This document shows, piece by piece, positions 25,701 to 39,308 of a DNA stretch of 64,000 nt; within the stretch, counting starts at the first letter, position 1; each line of letters starts with the position of its first letter. The stretch is from Neelides folsomi (lineage: Eukaryota > Arthropoda > Collembola > Neelipleona > Neelidae): NCBI GenBank assembly GCA_034687125.1, contig JAQGBZ010000059.1:124001-188000 (forward strand). The letters run 5' to 3'. The position numbers and the translations under genes were made by a program. The notes beneath the pieces are model-generated. The model did no database searches. It was not told the DNA's origin and was given only the letters and a program-made list of their open reading frames with translations.

Positions 25701-28027
25701 GATCCGTAAATAATCTATTTTCTCATCCAATCCAACCATTTTCAACTCATTGGTTCTTTTTAGTAATTTATTCCTCTTTATTTCCTTATTTGATCCAAAA
25801 TATGAAATCCTGTTTTTAATCAGGTCCCGAAAGAAATGTTTATTTACCCAAAATCAATTCTGGGGCTCAACAACAAAGAGTGGTTCTAAGGTCGGGAGCA
25901 AATAATTAATTCCGATTCCACTGACTGAACAGAATCGTTTTCACCTTCACTCGCATCCTCGGTTTCTCCATTAATTTATTATTACATGGTGTCGTTGATT
26001 TCCATGTTCATACGCTCCAAACTTGATCTTGATTATTATCCTTCCATTTTACACGCTACGCATTCACTTTATTATGAATTTAATGTTCAGTGAGGGCGGC
26101 TGGGAATTCCATTACGTCGTTCGAAGCTTCTTAGCTCTTCTCTAGAAATCAAAAGAGATCGCAAATGCAAAAGAATATATATCTTTTAACATCATTGTAG
26201 TTTGGTGAGAGCGTTGGATTCTCAGTAAACAAGAATGTTTTTGCCCACTGCAAACCTACCATACACCATTTACGTTGAAGTTATAGTAGGGATGAATGAA
26301 GTAACTTTTTTTTCAACTTGTTGTTTGCAAATTGAAACGAGATGAGTTGCGTCTGTAGGTCAAGTGAGAATTGTCTTTGCATCATCAATTACTTATGTAT
26401 GTATGTACAAAGTAAATATGCAGATATTTATTATTATGTATTCTGCATGTCTGAATCTCATTTTGCTTAAAAAGAGACGACTATGTGATTTACCCATTTG
26501 GACAATGGGGATTTGGTTAGAAAAAGGGAAATGATTTCCATATGGACAAATTCTCTCTATGCAGATTGAGAATCGAAGGTCGAGGGTGACGATTCTCCCC
26601 TTATTATACGAACATTAAATGGGAATAATACAATTTCTTCCTCAATCGACTTGAGCATGAGCTGGGGTAAGAATGTCAACTTGACACGTGTTATTAAGGA
26701 ATTAATTTTAATGGTCCTCTTTACTATGCGTATTGTAATGGAGCTAATATATATATATTAATGCAAATATATATTAATTGCAAGTGTTAGTATTAATTAG
26801 TAGTTATCATAAGAGTAAGCATTACAATATAATTTATAAAACTATTACCTGTAATTGTATGAGCCAGAAGTAATGAGGATTTACTTGAGGTATTGTGATT
26901 CTTCACTTATCCGATATTTGCTGATTCTTTTGGAGGAAGGGGCCTGTAGGAAAAGAAGGACTCAAACCTGTGCAAGGGTTAATGGGCCAATCGTCATAAA
27001 TCCAAGTTTACGTTTTCCCACTTTACAACACTCGTAATTTTATTACCATCCACTTTAAAGAGCAATAAAAGTGGAGATCAAGACCTCCAATTATGCATGG
27101 ATCGGTAATTGTGCAATTGAAAGTAGGGTGAACAGAAATCCGACTACTTTTTTTAAAATCATTTTCTTACTTTGTTAATTATTTACTGCTAACATAATGA
27201 ATAATTAAATGGGGCCGTAGAAGTGTTTTTTGGATTTGATTTCTTTAATGCAATTCGTCTTTCACGTAAAAGATCATTTGTAACGGGTGTATCAAGACGA
27301 AGTTCCACAAACCTCAACGTTATTCAGTGTTCATTCCCTATACCGAGGGAATGGACATAAAATTAAGGAACAAGGAAAATATACCGCCCAAAATAGGATG
27401 GAATTGAAGGAATTCATTCGCTAAACTCTGTTGTTTATCTACTGCATCTATTGCAAATTTTTATACAAATCAGCAATTTACTAATACATATTATTGACCC
27501 CCAAATCGTTAGTTACACATTATGTTCTTTAAGGTGATTCATTGTTTATATTTTGAATTAATGACTCATTAATTATACTTTCATTAGCGTGAGTTGAAGT
27601 TGAAAAGGGAATATACAACTTTATTATCCAAGTAGGAAAAGCCTTTTAGAATTGAGCAATATTTCTATAAATCGAACGATTCAGCTTTATAGATTGATAT
27701 TCACAAGAAATGTATAAGCTGGTAGAAGACTTTAATAGTCAGGAGTCGGAAGGTCAGAAGGTCAGAACGGGTCAGAATGAAACTAGATCCGAACAGCATC
27801 CGAATTTTCTACATCATCCAACAAATGTCAATTAACACAAGTTAACCGAGCATGTAACCAGCCTAATAATCTAAACAACGACGATTAAACAACGATTGAA
27901 TTTCACTACCTATCTCAACCTCATTTAACTCATTGTGCTCATTTTCACCACCTACTCTTATTTATTGAACTAGATTCACTCTACAATTAAAACTTATTCT
28001 TTCTTTTTAACTATACAGAGTAGCAGA
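19777..28027. other. Gene-free region between the lipase and the exonuclease
   Basis: About 8.2 kb of AT-rich DNA. A candidate poly(A) signal of the lipase (AATAAA) lies at 19940-19945. GC-richer patches occur near 20930-21110, 21880-22350, 22680-23060, 25430-25600 and 25830-26160. All open frames are short and unlike known proteins. A short direct repeat (GGTCAGAA words) lies at 27740-27780. A possible 3' splice acceptor at 28017-28018, 9 nt before the next ATG, suggests a 5'UTR exon of the exonuclease gene may lie within this region. Confidence 0.5.
20698..20741. repeat. Inverted repeat with TACCTA/TAGGTA arms
   Basis: Perfect 15-bp arms (20698-20712 and 20727-20741, first arm TTTATTACCTATATG) around a 14-nt AT-rich loop. 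It shares its core word with the palindrome at 7117-7154. Confidence 0.8.
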
Positions 28028-29745
28028 ATGATGGAGTCGCACAAGACGCCACATTTCAAATACCTAGTCGTGGTCGACATTGAGGCTACTTGTGAAAAGA
28101 GTGTGGACAGCTATCCACACGAGATCATCCAACTTCCAGCAGTTCTGATTGACACGGAGAAGGCAGAGGTGGTAGACAAGGTCTCGTTTTTTGTTCGACC
28201 CGTCATTAACCCGACGCTTTCAAAGTTTTGCAGCGAACTGACTGGAATTTCACAAGTATGAAATTAACTTCGTAATGCTATATTAGTTATTTTAGTAATT
28301 TAATTTAAAACTAAATTATATTAATATATAAGTATTAATACGTGAATTATTAAACAATAATAGTCATTTGTAATTAGACAACAATTATAACAAAAGTCAT
28401 TTGTAAATATAATTTATGGCGGTAGACGTTGTAATTTATAATTTTTGTTTAAATTTAAGGACCAAGTGGACCAAGCACAGCCGTTCCCAGTGGTGTTAAA
28501 GGAATTTGAAAAATGGCTCGTGTCTCATGATCTTGGATTAAAGTTTTCATTTTCGATTGTTACGGATGGATCTTACGATCTTGGAAAGTTCTTCCTTGAA
28601 CAATGCGAGGTAAAGCTTCAAGTATTTCGAAAAACTCACTTTTAATTTACAAATTTAAAGGGTTGTTTTAAATATTATGGAATTTGTATAGAGAGCCGGT
28701 ATGTTATTTCCCAAATATACTGACCGCTGGGTGAATATCCGAAGAGTTTTCAATTCACGTTTTCAAGTGAAATTGCCCCAGGTAAAGTCCATTTAAAAAC
28801 CACCAAACGTTAATTTTTATTAAATTCTTCTTTTCACGTTATTTAATAATTAATTTTGCCTGCAGACCAACTTAAAGGTTATGCTGGACAAGATCGGTGA
28901 GACCTTTGAAGGAAAGCCACACAATGGACTCGATGATGCCATTAACATAACCAAGATTGTAATTCATCTCCTCAAACTTGGGGTTAACATTTATCAAAAC
29001 GAACGGATTGTTCTTGGGGCCAAGGAACAACAAGAGAATATCATTCGTCAGAGGTTCTACAAAGGTCCAAGGTAATTACATTTTTCATAATTCTTCTCAT
29101 TAGATAGAAATTAAAAGTTTAAGAACTGCATTAAAAATTGAATTGTTATTAAAAACATTCTTTTATCTATTAGATACTAAATTCGTTCTTAAATACTATT
29201 TATATAATTTTAGGTGGATGTATCTTCCCCTTGTTGCACCAATATCATTTAAGGAATTCCTGAAATTCGACAACGATGGAGAAAATCTTCCTGGAATGTC
29301 ATTTTACAGGCGCAAAGTGAAGCTTTTAGAAAAGGAAAACCGTTCACCTTCACCTATTGTTTCGACTTGCGATTGTAAGATGTTTTGCGCGTCCAAACAA
29401 GCAGCATTGGTCAAATTAATGCTAATGAATAATAAGAAGGAACTTCGACTTCCATCTAACCAATATTTTGAAGGGGAATTGATCCAGTGTGTTCCCGTCC
29501 CGTCTGGATTTCTACAAGGACAATTTTCTCCACAAATCCCTTATTCCCAACAACCAATTGTTGGATTGGGACAAATTGGCCCTTGCACCTTCGTCCCATC
29601 ATCTCACCAGCCCATCATGCTCGGACCAAACCATGTCCAACACGACGTCATGAACTCCCACGCCCCCATGACACAATACATCCAAGGCCAGAATCAATTA
29701 CCTGGATATTATAATACAAACATGGCCAACGTTTTTCCTAATTAA
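28028..29745 (+). CDS. 3'-5' exoribonuclease, ERI-1/Snipper type (DEDDh family)
   Basis: Five exons: 28028-28255, 28460-28609, 28692-28781, 28866-29071, 29214-29745; 401 aa. The family trims 3' ends of RNAs such as histone mRNA stem-loops, small RNAs and 5.8S rRNA. All five DEDDh metal/catalytic positions are visible: Asp17 and Glu19 in VVVDIEAT, Asp116 in DGSYDLGKF, and His175 with Asp180 in HNGLDDA. FPKYTDRWVNIRRVF is also typical. There is no SAP domain in front, so the protein is closer to ERI2/ERI3/Snipper than to full ERI1. The C-terminal half (from about residue 225) is a separate tail: a Cys-containing segment (CDCKMFCA), then a Gln/Pro/Asn-rich low-complexity end, of unknown role. 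ATG 28028 is followed at once by a second ATG. The gene is tail-to-tail with the TRIM gene, 668 bp apart. Confidence 0.92.
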
Positions 29746-30413
29746 CATTTTTCCTAATTCCTATTTACATTATCTAATATCTAATAATAATATTACTACA
29801 ATTTAATCTAATTGTAAGTTTTCTTTATATAGTCATAATTCAACTGTAAATTAACGGATTACCTTTTGACTGAACCTTTTTACCTATGGATATGTGTACA
29901 GTGTGAGCATACTTGTGCCTTTTTATAATCAATTACAACTAAAAAAAGTAAAAGTATGGTACCCACTGTACATTGTACAAGATGTTACTTGTTTATAATT
30001 TTTTTAAAAACTTTTATTACTGTTATACCGTTAAGGCAATTATTAGCGTTCAATGATACATAATAGTGTTTCTAGATCTATATCAATATTTTAAGATTGT
30101 GGTGTTTGCCATTAATAAATGTATTAAGTCTTATTTAAAATAATAATTAAATCATAGTTATATGAAATGAATTTTACTTAAAACATGATAGAGAAAGTGG
30201 AATCTTTTATTATTATTATATACGTATCTATATACTTCATTCGTAGTATATAATACTTACATAATTAATTAGAATGATTACTTAAATTGATTATATATTT
30301 ATAATGTGATTTATCACTTTCATATAAGTTCATAAGAATTGAAATACTTTTTATATCTTCTTTCTTTATAATACTTCCGTCTCTAGCTGCTCTCTACTTG
30401 CACAAAAATTGGT
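29746..30413. other. Convergent spacer between exonuclease and TRIM genes
   Basis: AT-rich sequence holding the 3'UTRs of two tail-to-tail genes. No open frame of note and no structured element recognised. Confidence 0.7.
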
Positions 30414-33400
30414 TTAGGAATATTTGTAAAGCTTAATGCAATGATTCCCAGAATCTGCAATTGAAATGTATCCATCAGATGTAATGCAGAGGCCTTGAGG
30501 TCCATACAATGGTTCCACTGACGTGCTCACATAGGAGAGAAAAGAACCCTGATTATCAAAAATCTGAAAAGATTAAAATGGCATTGTATTAATTGTAATT
30601 TTTCCAGCGTTTTAATTATCAATTCATCTAAACACCTATTAATTATCATAAATGTAATTTAATTTGAATATTTTATATATTATATTAAATAATTACTTGA
30701 ATCCGACTGTTTCCCCAATCAGCAACCAAAATGTTGTCATTTTTATCAACGGCTACTCCAGTAGGAGCGTTGAATTGCCCGTTGCCTTCTCCGTTCGTAC
30801 CAAAACTAAACAAATAATCCCCCTCGTGGTCGAAGACCTTCAATTCGAAATAAAAATTATTAACTTCGGAATTTATACTTGAAATAATCTTAAAATTAGT
30901 ATTAGTATTTGTACATATGTTGCGTAATAATTAGAATTAAAATTTTGAATAAAGATTTTACCTTAACACAATGATTGTGGAAATCTGTTACGATAATGTT
31001 TCCAATGCTGTTGACTGCAATGAAATGAGGCCCAGCGAATTGCCCTTCGTCGTTTCCTCTTGAACCAAATTTATTCACTAATTTCCCATTTGGTTGGAAA
31101 ATGAGGATGCAGGAGGCCTTGTTGTCAACAACATAGATGAGACCTTTCGAGTCGACTGTCAATCCCTTTGGTCCTAATCAAGTCCAAATTTATATTAATT
31201 AATCTTCTTACAAAGAATGAACATTTGTCAGTAATTGTAAATGTTAAGTTTATATTGTTAAAAACCTAAAAGTTTCCCATGTCCAATTCGACTCATGAAT
31301 TTTCCAGAAGGATCGTAAATAGAGATCCATTTATTGTCGTAGTCTGCAATGGCAATGTTCCCGTTCGTGGGAAGGATGGCAACTCCAACTGGCCTTTGAA
31401 GTTGTCCAACGGTCCGTCCACGAATCCCAAACCTAAATGATCAAACTTGCGTTAATGATCCATCACCAAATAATAAACTTATTCCACAAGGACTGGACTG
31501 ATTAATTATTAGAAAAAACCTGAGTTTGCATTCTCCAGTATTATCAAATATTTGGACGCATTGATTATTGGAATCAGTGACGATTAAACGGCCATTCGGA
31601 GTGGAAGCAACACCTTGAGGATTTGTAAATTCCCCACGATTTCTTCCTCTTTGGCCAATCATGAGAATCAAGTCGTCTTCAAGAGTGTTGCTCCTCCTTG
31701 AACTCGATCCTAATAACACAAATGTATAAACATTAGTAAATTATAAATTTTCTGCAATTAACAAATTAGTTAAAAGTAATTCATAAACCTACCGTTTGGT
31801 TTGCCAATATGCCCATTACTCGTATAAAATCTTTTCGTTGGAGTTGAGACTCTGGAACGGGGAGACAGCGAAGCGCCATTTGCCCTTGGAATTCGCGAGT
31901 AGCTCGAATGCACTCCAGTAGGAGACCCGCCATTAAATTGCAATACTGGACTTTGCGTGCATGACCGCTCGTCACCATCATACCCGTGGAACTAATATTA
32001 TATTCATTAATTCATTAGAGACTTAATACTTATAATTAAAATGAATAAAACAATGTCAAATTTCTTATAAATAGTATATATCATAAGTTTGGCAAGTATT
32101 GATTTACTCCTTACTTCAAATGGACTCCCAGAAATTTGCTGATTTTTGACAAATACAGAGAGCGCGAAGGGTCCAATTCTTGAAACCAGGAATCGAACAA
32201 TGAAGGTGCGAGAGTCCGAGGCTCGCGGTTGTTCAAGGGACAAGACACAATCTTTGGTTGACGAGATGACTTGGATGTCGTCGGGTCGGATTTCGAGATG
32301 TGGGGCGTGGTTGGTGGAGAGATGAAGCCTCAAAAAATGTCGTCTGCCGATTGGAACGCACCGAGATTCAATGACATCACCAGAAACGGCCCAGCCCTTA
32401 TGCAGCGACGACACGACCCGCCCGAGCCCATTCACTTCGAAATTCTCCACGCTCATTCCTTCGAACCTGCAAGAATTATTTATTAAAATTTCTTTAATGA
32501 CAAACTCGTTAATTAATTCTAATTCCCAAGTGGTTGAGTTACCAAAACCAATTGAAGTAGCGAAAGAAAATAATCGCACGTTCGCTCGTTAAACCTTTCT
32601 CTCTCTGAGCAAACGTTGGATTAAGAGATTAGCAAACAGGGAGTATTTCATATCTGCGAGTTCCACATTGCTCCTACGAAGTCGCAAATTCGCGAGTTTC
32701 CGACACGTAGGAAATTAGTAAGGTTTAATAGGCTTGGGCGGAATATTTATTTGCTAAGCTGGTTCAACAAGGTGTATATTCAAATACACCTTAACATACC
32801 TAGGTTTATAATTGGGAGGAAGAGCGAGTAATTAAGAGAAGGTCGCAATCCTCCCTCGTCCGCTCTCTATTTCTATTAACCTCCAATGTTCCCTTTTCTC
32901 TCCTCCATTTCAAATACTTTTATGACCGAGATTTTTGTACAGGAAGGTGTTTAAACAGCCTTAGCATGAGAGTGATTGGCGACAATTCCTATAAGGGGAT
33001 TTACGAGAGGAAGTTCGTCGGTCATGAAACTTGAGTCAATCATTTAAATATACAAATTATTAATTCCCAGACGAAGTATTGATGAGGTGAATAATAAATT
33101 ACTCGAGGGAATCGTCGATTTGGGCGAGTGTTGGGTACAAATCCATTTTCGCATATTCCTCAAACCGATCTCCAATTTGCTTCTTCACGAACAGAATTTC
33201 CGTCTCATTCTCATGGCTCAGTGCTTTGGTGGTGAGAAGACAGCACTCGTTCACATCCTTCAGATGCGTCGACAGGAGACTTTTAGATTTTTCTATAAAC
33301 CATACAAAGCCCATGTCATTCAACATATTCAATTTTCATGGGAAAATAAAAAAAATATAGAATTTTTCTATTTTGAGTAAATTACTAGCATATTTACCAC

Positions 33401-36400
33401 TTATATAAACACTAGGATGATTACCAGTATATACTTTTAGCCTTTTACAGATATATCTATCAACCTTTGTATCATAATATAATATAGGTAAGTAGCTTTA
33501 TGAAATATTTTCTTAAATTTTCTTACGAATCATATCCATCTTAGAAACGTATAATGCATCAACATCAGTAAGGAGATTCTCCCGGCGCTTCTTCAACTTT
33601 TCGAAAAGATGATTGAAGAGGAAATCAATTTCTTTTGCTGCATCCGCTTTCCGCACGTTCAAAGACTCGCTCGCTTTTTCCGAGAGAGTAATTGCTCCTT
33701 CTAGCTTCTCTATCTTTAAAGAAAAAGAATTCTCTTCAAAATTAGTCATAGGTAATAGATGTAATAATATACTGTATTTATATAGAGTACATCCCGCTTC
33801 CCGCTTGAGTTATTAAACTTCTCTACTATTGTATAATATTAATATTGTTATGCTACCCATTCTAAGTTACTGTTTAAAGCGGCTTAATGAAATGATGAAG
33901 AAAATAAACAGAAGCATAAGGTAAGTTTTGAGACAAAGATGAAAATTAAAGTTACCTTTTCCTGGACGGTTTCCATTAAGTGCTTCAGCCTACTTTTTTC
34001 TTCTTCGACAGCATCCATAGCTCTTATCGTGGTGTGCCGTCCATGTTCGATATCTGTGCAGCTGCTACAAACGGCCGTATCACAATCCCGACAGAAAAAC
34101 CGCAAAGTTTGACCTTTAACCAAAAATCTTTCATGAGAAATCAATCGCCTGTGGAGGAAACCGCATTGTTGGATTTTGCTGCTCAATTCCCACCAATTAA
34201 CTCTTCATCAATAAAAAGGACCAACCTCTGCCCGATGATAAAAAATTCAATAAAGGAATTTAATAGACGAGAAAATGAAATTAATATTTAATGAAAATTC
34301 TTATTGGCACTGTCTGGCTTATTACCTCCAAGATCTACACAACACTGGCCCACATAATTGCAAGTCAGGTAAAACTATTGAATTTGAGTACAATGTATTT
34401 TCCTATTTTCTACATAAATTGATAATAAATATATCACTAACCATGTACATACATATATTAGATGTGAAAATGTACTTGTAAATGTTAAAAAATACATTTA
34501 ACTATCATCAAATGAGACTTTATAGCAAATTACATAAGTACCTACTAATATGTATCTCAATTTATGATATAATTGAAGCAAGACAAACTTACTATATGTA
34601 TAAAGAACAGGACACATTATTAGGCTATAAGATCGAAAAGTAATATAAAATCTAGATATTAAATATTTATATTAAAAACATGGTGTAAAATACGTCATGT
34701 TGCGATTATTAATTTAGTATATGCATGCCTGGGCATGATTTCACTTTATGTTCAATGTCATCCATTGCTGATACGAGGTTTTATGAAAACGAGAACTCAC
34801 AATGCTTTCCCATTTCCTTCCCAAATCACATTTAAATATTTTTTTCTTCTAAACGATTCCAAAGTGGAAATGAATATCTAACTAATTTTGGTTAATTTAG
34901 ATTGTTAATTGAATGATATTGGAAAAGGGATACTTTAAACAATAGATAATCCCATTGTGCATGGAAGAACAAATGCAACTAAAATTGTCTACAAGTAATA
35001 CATTATTATAAACGGAATTTCATATTGCAAAATATTTTTTACTCTATTCATAAAATAACAGGAGAAATTCGCATTGTTTACAAATGCGTCTTATTTTGTT
35101 TAATGTTATGTAAAAAATGTTAGAATTGATGATTAATTAAATATGTTTATATAAATATTCACCTGAATGGCTCGGACAATAAAGATATCTCGCGTCGTCT
35201 TCCTTCCCGTTGAGTGCAAGACTGGTGAGCTTCTTGGCCTCTCCTCCCGGCCTTCCTTCCGCGGCTGTGAGAGGGGAGATTTGATGACACGAGTTGCTCC
35301 CTCCTTCCTGCAATTAATTACATTACAAACAAGTCAAAGAAGAAGGAAATTATAATACAATTCCCATATCTTTATGCATGGGAAATACACACAAAGTATA
35401 TATTCATATTTTACTTATAAATATTCACATAATGTACTATGCACCTAATACTATACTTTTACATAGATAGATAGGTAATGTGAGCGGGTCTGCCAAGGCC
35501 GATTATCTAACAACTAATTTGATATTATTATTGTAAGTTGAGGAGATGAGGGAAAAATGAGATTTGTGCAATTCATAACCCTTCTGCCTTAACCACTCAT
35601 TATTTCAAGTGTTCAAGCGACTGGCAACATTAAATTAATGCAAAAACGGCTTGACCACTCACAAAATAAATAGTTTCGTACAACTCCTCAACCAATTTCC
35701 TATCATTTAAAGAAACATGCAAAATGATATTAAAATATTGTTTTATATTCATATTAAGAAGCTTAAATATTGAGAAAAAAATCTTGTCCTGTCATTTTGC
35801 CCTTGTTGTGAATTGATGTTTGGCCGATTGGCTTGGTCAAGTTGGAAGGAACCGGAGGTGTGGAATTAAGGAGATAAATGGGCAGGTACTTTGCGGTCCT
35901 CATTTTGATTGGAAATGAGGTGTAATTTTGAGGAGAGCGTGAATGTCAGGTTCCTCGACACTCGACCCATAAATCTCATCAGAGGGAAGTAATGATTGTT
36001 GAGGGGGATAAGTACTTGGATGAATAGTTGAGAGCATTTTCTCTCTAAACTGACCGCCCGTATCAAATCAATCTTGGATAATGATGAATGGATAATGAGG
36101 ATGGATTAAGAGAAGAAATGAGTTCTCGTGATCCGAAACCAACCACTGCCACCACTAATTATATTCTCATATGCAAAACACGAGAACCGTAGATTGCACA
36201 ACTCTTCGACATCCATAGGGATGTAGAATTGTAGATATTATCTTAGACAGATCTTTTATCGCTAAATCTCCAATATCAATATCAATATTACAACATTACA
36301 TACTGCATACATACATAATGCATAAATACATAGGTATATGTGTTTGTATTTTTATAATAAATAGTTAGTAGGATACATACGTTGATAGTTGTTGTATATT

Positions 36401-39275
36401 GCTGAATGTAAATAACATACTTTATGTATGTATATAAGATACATAAATATGTATATACCCAATTAAGTATTAATTACCTAATAATACATCTTTAGGTAAA
36501 AATATTGTTTCTCTAATATTATTATAATTTAAACAATTTAGAAAATTTAATTTGCAAATGTCAGCAATGGAAATACGCCATATATACAAAGATATTATTA
36601 TTTACGTCTATAATATACATAAGTAATTATTTTCAAAAGTATGCCGCTTTAAAAAAGGCTAATATAGTCTGCATATGGCCATTTGTTATTAAAAGCGTAA
36701 TATCTATCTATTAGTCAGCTTGTCATTTCATAATTTTCACATATATACTATACTTTTAAATATACATTTATATACGAAATAAATAATTGTGTAGAGTAAA
36801 TATGCTAAATCTGGAAGTAAATAAAGAATTACTTTATAAATAATAAATGAGTACGAACCGACTTTGGATGTGTTTTCTCACAAGTTTCGCACATATCAAA
36901 ATCACAGTCATGACATTTGAATTTAGCAATTTTCCCACAAGCAGAGCAACGATGGCCAACTTCCTCTTTGTCCATTGAGAGATTCGTGACGCAGAAGTTG
37001 GTTTGGAGAGCGGAAATCTGGTGAAGAGTGAAGAGATTCATTTACTATTAATTGGTTAACCCGTTCAAAGGGGAAATGAATCTCGGACGAAAGCAAGTCA
37101 TTGAGTCAAACCCTTGTACTCGCCTTCAACGCAAGGAGCGGAATGAAGACTTGACAGAGAAAGATTCCCATAAGTATTGTACAAGTAACTTACCCCTTTT
37201 TCAGGTAGGATAGACTGCTGGCGACACTCTGGGCAGGTGAGGGTGAGACTCTCTGGAGGAACGTAGGAGATCAAACACGACTCGCAAAAAGTATGCAAGC
37301 AAGGCAAAACCTTAAATAACACACATTGATTAATAAACGATTACGATACGTAACTACCAAAACTAACTTCTAGGTACAAGCGTTTACTAAAGTATTGTTT
37401 TTACAAAAAATCGTTTCTTAGTAATGATAGGAATTGCATTAAACGTAATTTAACCGGGAAATTAACAATGATATAATTATACCACTAAAGGGACAAAAGC
37501 CCAAGTTAGGCCTTTGCTTTTGGGATACCTTCGTACATATATCGTATTATGTATATCATATTTTGTATAATACGTATTAGTATAGTTATAAATTAATACG
37601 GACTATCGTTATTCGGACTATTGGTAGTATAATACTTATAGACTTCGGTGTTTTGCTCTTGTACGGTTGAAAATTATAAAATATTACGAGTATATTATCC
37701 AGAGTACTTGAAATATATGTACTATTTATATTGATCAAAATATAATTTAAAGAATTTAGGTGTGACCATATACAATTGTAATTGTGAATAAAAAGCAAAT
37801 TTACTATGTATGTATATGTAAAATTAATATTCAACATCAATCTCTGTGAATATATCGTAAATATTAGGTAATATCTATGTGGTATCTGTAGGTATATTAA
37901 CATTTGTACATTGTACTATAGATACATTAATACATCTTTTGTAGTAGAATTTGTTTAATTTTTACATTAAACACGCAACCTTATACAAGTACAGTCAAGA
38001 AGTGCTAACATTAACATTAAGTTTCGTGCAATATACCATATATACATACCATACCATTACCATTATATCATATACCTACAGATAGTATCGGGAGATCCAA
38101 AAGGAACGCAACCCATTTACTGTGTGTTAGGATAGGGGGGAGTTGAAAACGTTTTTGTACTTTTTAAATATATATTTATAATTTACGCACTAATTATGAA
38201 ATCCTCATTTTATAACTATTGTATATTTTCCAAAATGGTTCCTGTTCGCTTTTCGCTTGTTGAAAGAATTTTTATCGTTGAGACTTATATAAAAACTGTT
38301 AGTTATCGCGAAACACAGACTTTTTGAAGAAGAATTTGTTGGGAGAAATACATATACACAGTACGTGGGTTGCGTTCCTTTTGGATATCCCGATATTAAC
38401 TATAATAGTAAACAAAAATAAATAAATATCAGTATTGATCAATTCTACAAATAATTTTACAATTACAGAATAAATTACCTAAGCTTTGAAATCATTCAAT
38501 AGAGTATATGAAGACTATTACTAACTATCAAAGACTCTGCATATACCAAATACTCTAAATTAATATTTAATATTAGTAGAGTATTATAGCTTATAGGTAT
38601 GTAATATTTTATGAAAACTAAACTTAGGATACAAACAAAAACGATTTTCAAAAATATCACTAATTAAATTAAATTGCATAACATTTAAAATAAATAAATG
38701 TGAATATATACAAAATTAATACAATTTTAGCTGAATTTACAGCTACGTATTTACATAGATATTATTTACAAATTGTAAGTAGAGTAATAAATTAAATATA
38801 AAATAAAAGTAATTACGAAGTTGACAATTCCCTTACAATAATGAATTCCAATTACACATTCTATTATTTAACTACACAATATATTTTAAATGATTTCTAC
38901 GTATAAGGTAATTATTTAACGCAGTAGATATAAACATGCAACAACAACTTTACTATAATTTTGTAATGAGTAATTCTTAAATATTATAAATGCAAAATAT
39001 GTATAAATAAATAGATAAATCCATATAAAATAACACAAGTAATGAGTAATTCTTAAATCTAAATTAAAAATAGCTTAATTTTGGGGGCTTAAGATTTAAT
39101 TGTTAAAATTGAAAATTCATACTTTTGGATTTTTGTATTTATCACGGCAAATTGCACAACTGAGAGGATGTCGATTGATTTCAGGTTGATTTTGATTTCC
39201 TTTCATTGATTCTTTGGAAGTGACCACGTTAAGCTTATGGAGATGGTTTTCAGGCAAAATAGGTAGAGTAGACAT
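30414..39275 (-). CDS. TRIM2: TRIM-NHL ubiquitin ligase, TRIM2/TRIM3 type, with an extra B-box
   Basis: Fourteen coding exons on the minus strand, 5' to 3': 39275-39123, 37310-37194, 37017-36859, 35307-35163, 34113-33956, 33713-33527, 33292-33103, 32466-32115, 31991-31793, 31709-31520, 31432-31266, 31173-30962, 30837-30697, 30563-30414; 839 aa. Domains: RING (about 38-85, [12 protein letters not shown] then VLPCLHTFC), a B-box1-like finger (112-143, CSAC...CETC), B-box2 (about 185-228, CPSH...CSSC), coiled coil (about 225-370), filamin/Ig repeat (about 375-487), Ser-rich linker, then NHL propeller blades (about 555-839). The NHL part matches TRIM2/3 closely ([32 protein letters not shown]). 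TRIM2/3 are E3 ligases active in neurons. Vertebrate TRIM2/3 have only one B-box, and the zinc finger here fills the gap. The exon 3 donor (GTTCGT at 36858) is weak and that junction is the least sure. The exon carrying the ATG starts at 39308 after an acceptor and stays open upstream, so more N-terminal sequence is possible. Confidence 0.93.
38088..38393 (+). mobile_element. Deleted mariner/Tc1-like transposon relic, 306 bp
   Basis: 28-bp terminal inverted repeats at 38088-38115 and 38366-38393 differ at one base (left end TCGGGAGATCCAAAAGGAAC). TA flanks both sides (38086-38087 and 38394-38395), as expected for the TA duplication of the Tc1/mariner superfamily. Inside, ATG 38235 opens 30 codons reading [13 protein letters not shown]...YRETQ, similar to the N-terminal helix-turn-helix (DUF4817-like) of mariner-type transposases. 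A TGA at 38325 interrupts it. One frame over the similarity continues (EEEFVGR), pointing to a 1-nt frameshift. The rest of the transposase is missing. It sits in intron 1 (37311-39122) of the TRIM gene, on the opposite strand. Confidence 0.85.
38235..38327 (+). pseudogene. Transposase N-terminal fragment, frameshifted
   Basis: Thirty codons and a stop inside the 306-bp element. The peptide resembles the first helix-turn-helix of mariner-like transposases. With no catalytic domain and a frame break it is non-functional. Confidence 0.65.
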
Positions 39276-39308
39276 CTTAATTGTCTTCCTCCCTTTACTA
39301 CCCCGTTG

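Noticed and set aside
27740-27780. Three GGTCAGAA-like words in a row
   Set aside because: Too short and imperfect to call a tandem repeat or a CRISPR-like array.
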